A DNA stretch of 64,000 nucleotides from Nomia melanderi (lineage: Eukaryota > Arthropoda > Insecta > Hymenoptera > Halictidae). Of this stretch, positions 60,200 through 64,000 are shown in pieces. The position numbers were made by a program, and so were the translations under genes. A model generated the notes under the pieces. It saw only the letters and a program-made list of their open reading frames with translations, did not search any database and had not been told where the DNA came from. Position 1 is the stretch's first letter; each line of letters starts with the position of its first letter. The stretch spans positions 2,604,001-2,668,000 of the forward strand of contig NC_135008.1 in assembly GCF_051020985.1 (NCBI RefSeq), written 5' to 3'.

Positions 60200-60800
60200 C
60201 TACCTGAAAGCAATATTTTATTTTTTATAAGCAATATGTTTGTATTTATATTGTCTACGACACTTGTATTGTCTATCATTTTTAAAAATTGTTAATAAAT
60301 CAACAAACTATTTCGTATATTACCTTAATTTATATTTCCTATGACACTACTATTACCAATAATGTTTAAAAATTGTTAATATAGCATAATAACTATTTAA
60401 ATCATTCAACTGTTTCATATATTACCTTAATTTATACTTCCTATGACACTCCTATTAACAATAATGCTTAAAAATTGTTAATATACTGTATGTTGTCTCA
60501 ATTTATACTGTCTATGACACTCTTATAGTCTATAATGTTTAAAAATTGCTAATATATCATAACAACTATATAAACCATCCAACTATTTCATATGTTACTT
60601 TAATTTATACTTTCTATGACACTCCTCTTACCAATAATTTTTAACCATACGATTGTTTCATATGTTCCCTTAATTTATACTTCCTATAACACTCCTATCA
60701 CCAATAATTTAAAAAATCGTTAACAAACCATCATAACTATATAAACCATCCAACTATTTCCTATACTACCATACTTTACATTATTTAAGACACTCATATT
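60200..60800. repeat. Imperfect tandem repeat, about 100-120-bp units, AT-rich
   Basis: The phrases TTAATTTATACTTCCTATGA and CACTCCTATTACCAATAAT recur about five times with AAAAATTGTTAATATA and TATAAACCATCCAACTATTT between them. Not coding. Confidence 0.75.
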
Positions 60801-61195
60801 GTTTATAATTTCTCTCTCTGAACATGTTCAGTTATAATTACTAATTAAACACTCCACCTAGCTAGTACTCCCTCAACGTCGTCCTCCGAGGACGCGCAGT
60901 GGGGGTAGCTACCCCTGCGAATATATTAGGAGGCCCAGCAGGGTTGACGGTTCACTTTGCGCCGCTCAATCGCGAAACGTTTGTCGTTCTATTCATTTCC
61001 CATGTCAGCAACAGTTACAGTTCGGTTACTCTTGAAACGGCAACATGACGGAGACACTCGGACGACCTCGTTGGTAAACACGCGTTCGACATCGGACCGT
61101 TCATAGTTTAAAAAATAGAGTTCCCAGTCGCGATAGAATTCTATCCTTCGTCCCGTTTCTCCCCTCCGGGTTTTTCTGATTCAAATTTCACCAAA

Positions 61196-64000
61196 ATGAC
61201 TGTGTCAACGATGTGGATTAAAAACAACATGCTGTTCTACGACCAATACGTAAGTGTTTCAAATACTTTCAAAGACTGCAAACGCAGTTCCAATTTCTAC
61301 AGATCAATCATATTTCTCTTTCCTTCGAAGTTCACAATTCTCGTTGATAGAACTCCTTAGAATTCAGAAATCTGGAATAAGAAAATTTAGAATATCAATC
61401 CGTTCAATTTCGATTCATTAATTCTTTCATTATGTACGTTAGAAATATTTTATAGCTCGTCAGGCGATTTCTCTGAGTTAAAGCTGTACAAGTGACCAAA
61501 ACAGGAAAATATAAAAACATTCTCGCGAGGTTTACCGAAACAAATCTAATGACACTGTTAGGCAGTATCTATATATATGTATCATCGGCTTCAATGGAAT
61601 CTTCTAATTGGCGTATAGTTTCCTCGGATCGCGTGCACCTGCGGAAATTAGGTAGATTGGATGATCTCGTCGTGAAATATTAATTTTTATGGTGTTTTAC
61701 AGGAGAGACAACTTACCGAAGCAGAGATGAAGGTACGAAGATCACTGGAGAAGCTCTCGATACCGGACTGGTACTTGAACAAACGTTCAAGCCCGCCGAA
61801 AATCTTGAACAACATTCCAATCGGATCTCGTGAGCCGTTTTGGAAGAATGCCGACTGGAAGAATTCCACGTTGAACTTGACGACATCTACAATATCAGGT
61901 ACATATCGACTCCTTATTTCACATTTTATTCTATTAAGATTACTCTAAAGTACTCTTAAACTAAAAAGAATTCAATTCAAGTAAGTGTTTCGGAATTGAG
62001 TTGATAGCTACTGCACGTCTATCGTGTCTTTATCGAAAGATCATTATCTAACGCGTTAAGTGCCACGGAAGTCCTAAACGTTTTCTCGTAGAGTTTTTCG
62101 TTTGTAGCAAAGAATAGCAGGAACAATTATTTGACTATTATCAACTTAGTTACGTTATTAAACATTCTCATTTCACATCGATTATCTTGTATATTACGAT
62201 TATTTTGTCATTCGGCATCAATCACCAGTGACGTGGCGCTTAACGTGTTAAAACGCAAATGTTTTTCAACGATAAATTATTAATCTTTTCAGCTAAATGT
62301 TTGATTCTCCTTCATTTTGCCTTAGTTTCTCGTTAGAATATGTTGTAGATGCATTTGTTCTGCGTTCAACGAGTATATTTATTGTTTGATTTTATTGTGC
62401 GCACGACGAGAGATTTTTCGAACTAAATTCCACAGTTAACTGGTTAATATTTCCTAGAAAATAGTCAACTATCGATACTAGATCAATTTCTTACACCTCC
62501 GACATCTTACTATACTAGATCAATTTCCTACACCACACACCCCTTTACCACGCGACAATTTCAATAATTCCCAAAATCTTCGCAATCCCTAACAAGCCTG
62601 TTACCCAGTTACAGACACCATGCCAAGAGAGCAGCAAGCGGCAAAGGACACTCCAAACAAAGGCACGTACAAGGTCTCCCGCCAGCAGAAATCCCCGGAG
62701 AAGCAGAAGTCTCCGCCGAAGGAGAGCAAACTGGAGGACACGCGGCTGCCGGAAGTGAAATCGAAAAGGAACATCAGCAAGACGTTCCCAAAAGTATCCC
62801 CATCTCGGAAGATCCAGAACATAAACATCGTCTTAGTGCCGCGACGACCGCCGATCAACCTGTCGCGCGACCTCGAGGACACCGACGATTCCCCGTGCAA
62901 GTACAGCACGTTCAAGGTAAAGAAGCAAGAAAGACAACCAACCAACACCATGGACAACGAGCAACCGGAGTGCAAGAGCTGCGACTGCCACTCGACTCCG
63001 CAGAAGCCACCGCGGAGGATCAAGAACGACAGCTCCTGGACAACAGACGCGAACAGCGTGCTGAAAACGCCGAACGCGAAGGGCAACTTCAAGGTGCGCG
63101 CGGCGTCCACGCCGAAGTTCCTGCCGGTGAACCTGTTCGCGTCGACGATCATCGAGGAGACGCCGAAGGCGAAGAAGGTGCCGTCGCAGCGGATCCTGGA
63201 GAAGCTGTCGATCTTCGAGGACACGCTGCGCTCGAGCGCCAGCGACCGGTCGTTCGGGAGCGCCGGCAAGCCGAAGAAGCTGTCGCAGAGCATGAGCGAG
63301 AAGGCCTCCGTCTTCGAGAGCAGCTGGCGAGAGGAGCCGTCCACCAGCTTGAAAGAGGCGAAAGCGAGGAGCTTCCAGAACACCTTCTTGGAGAGGAACA
63401 TCCGGTCCATCGACCCGATCATGTTCGAGACGGACACGCCGGCCAGGTCGTCCTTCGTCCGCGAGATCGTCAAGAGGGTGGAGGCGCCTAACGCTTGCGA
63501 GAGGAACTCGGAGTTTAGACGAGCTCGCGATGATCAGAGGGTTAATATGAACAGCATGTTGGGTTCGCAGAGCGTTAATAAGAATCCACTGAACCAGGCG
63601 AGTCCTCTGGGTCGAGAGAAGGGCAACGCGGAGTCGCCTTGTACCAGGTTCCTGAATTCCAGGAGGAAGTCTATCGAATTGGAGAACGTGGTGAGGAGCA
63701 AGCAGCCCGCTCGCGAGAGGAACGTGGTGAGGAGCATCATCGAGACTCTGGCCGAGAAGGTGAGCAAGTCCTCGCTGCCGCGGCGCAGCGAGGTCGCCAG
63801 GGTCAACCAGAATTTCGTGAAGACCGTGGTGAGCACGCTGGAGAAGGGCAAGAAGAGCCGCAGGAACGAGGAGGAGGTGACCAGCTGCAGCGAGTCGGAG
63901 GCGAAGTCGTGCACCACGTCGGTCTCGCCGAAGGACACCGACAGCAGCGACACGGAGCAGCGCTCGCCGAGGGGCAGCGACGACAGCAACAGGACCTTCG
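61196..64000 (+). CDS. Unrecognised long, Ser/Lys/Arg-rich protein (5' part, runs off the window)
   Basis: Exons 61196-61249, 61703-61898 and 62615 to beyond 64000 join in phase, giving about 545 residues without a stop in the last frame. The first 83 residues look folded or conserved (MWIKNNMLFYDQY, then LEKLSIPDWYLNK and REPFWKNADWK). The rest is charged and probably disordered, with repeated Lys-Ser-Pro-type motifs, FEDTLRSSASDRSFGS and SEKASVFESSW. No transmembrane segment, zinc finger or enzyme motif is visible. The third exon is much more GC-rich than its surroundings, with GC-ending codons. This frame is preferred over two competing ones because it alone continues exon 2 in phase and stays open for 1.38 kb. 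I do not recognise the family; a cytoskeletal or scaffold protein is only a guess. Confidence 0.75.
62049..62251. repeat. Inverted-repeat element, distinct TTAA-ended family, in intron 2 of the right-edge gene
   Basis: Left end TAACGCGTTAAGTGCCACG and right end CGTGGCGCTTAACGTGTTAA are inverse to each other, with about 165 bp between them and no coding capacity. The ends resemble but differ from family A. Confidence 0.6.

Larger units (their letters stand above)
57255..61195. other. Intergenic region between the minus-strand P450 and the right-edge gene
   Basis: No firm coding exon. It contains a family A element (57.4-57.6 kb), a 163-bp tandem duplication (57.97-58.29 kb), a GC-rich island (58.75-59.3 kb) without a recognisable protein, short AT repeats (59.58-59.77 kb), and a 60.2-60.8 kb repeat. 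A short minus-strand frame at about 60105-60200 after an acceptor-like site is noted under findings. Confidence 0.55.

Noticed and set aside
62601..63473. 290-codon open frame on the minus strand
   Set aside because: It is antisense to the GC-rich third exon of the right-edge gene. High GC content removes stop codons on the opposite strand; composition is Ser/Phe/Leu-rich with no family motif.
62895..63491. 198-codon plus-strand frame rich in Arg, Ala and Glu
   Set aside because: It is a shifted frame of the same exon. It does not join exon 2 in phase, and the other frame stays open to the window end.
1..64000. tRNA and rRNA genes
   Set aside because: I looked for T-loop (GGTTCRANYC) plus A-box pairs and rRNA-like blocks and found none I could support by eye; a covariance search would be decisive.

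Overview
The window is animal nuclear DNA and almost certainly from an insect. Every gene is split by short GT-AG introns, exon phases match across introns, and intergenic DNA is AT-rich with GC-rich islands, minisatellites and many short inverted-repeat elements. The gene set (a Cht5-type chitinase, king tubby, a pair of mitochondrial P450s resembling CYP301) fits an insect. A hymenopteran, perhaps a bee, is my best guess from the general character of the sequence, but I could not test this. All gene models were built by hand by joining splice sites so that reading phase is kept.

Layout. 1-13.78 kb: no supportable coding gene. It holds several minisatellites, TTAA-flanked MITE-like copies and a few promoter-like islands. 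13.79-17.63 kb (+): Cht5-type endochitinase (9 exons, 546 aa). 20.82-22.96 kb (-): king tubby/TULP3-like (8 exons, 415 aa), convergent with the chitinase. 23.53-24.70 kb (+): THOC3 (2 exons, 320 aa), divergent from king tubby. 25.08-25.93 kb (+): CFAP97/hemingway-like (2 exons, 252 aa). 27.00-35.62 kb (-): TMEM131 (23 exons, 1802 aa). 36.68-39.80 kb (+): RBM28 (11 exons, 777 aa), divergent from TMEM131. 42.61-53.94 kb (+) and 57.25-54.07 kb (-): two convergent paralogous mitochondrial-clan P450s with the same intron phases, whose stop codons are only about 130 bp apart. 61.20-64.00 kb (+): 5' part of an unrecognised, probably disordered protein that runs off the end of the window.

How the genes relate. 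The middle block (17.6-39.8 kb) is compact housekeeping DNA: mRNA export (THOC3), nucleolar ribosome assembly (RBM28), secretory cargo handling (TMEM131) and two cilium genes (king tubby, CFAP97). Both cilium genes carry an RFX X-box-like motif about 110-135 bp upstream of the start codon. The flanks hold cuticle or ecdysis-related functions (chitinase and, by family, CYP301-like P450s) with long, repeat-filled introns. I saw no new multi-gene system. The most useful leads are the paired X-boxes, the variant active-site motifs of the minus-strand P450, three TTAA-delimited MITE families that sit close to splice sites, a near-perfect 150-bp foldback in a P450 intron, and the unknown GC-rich gene at the right edge.
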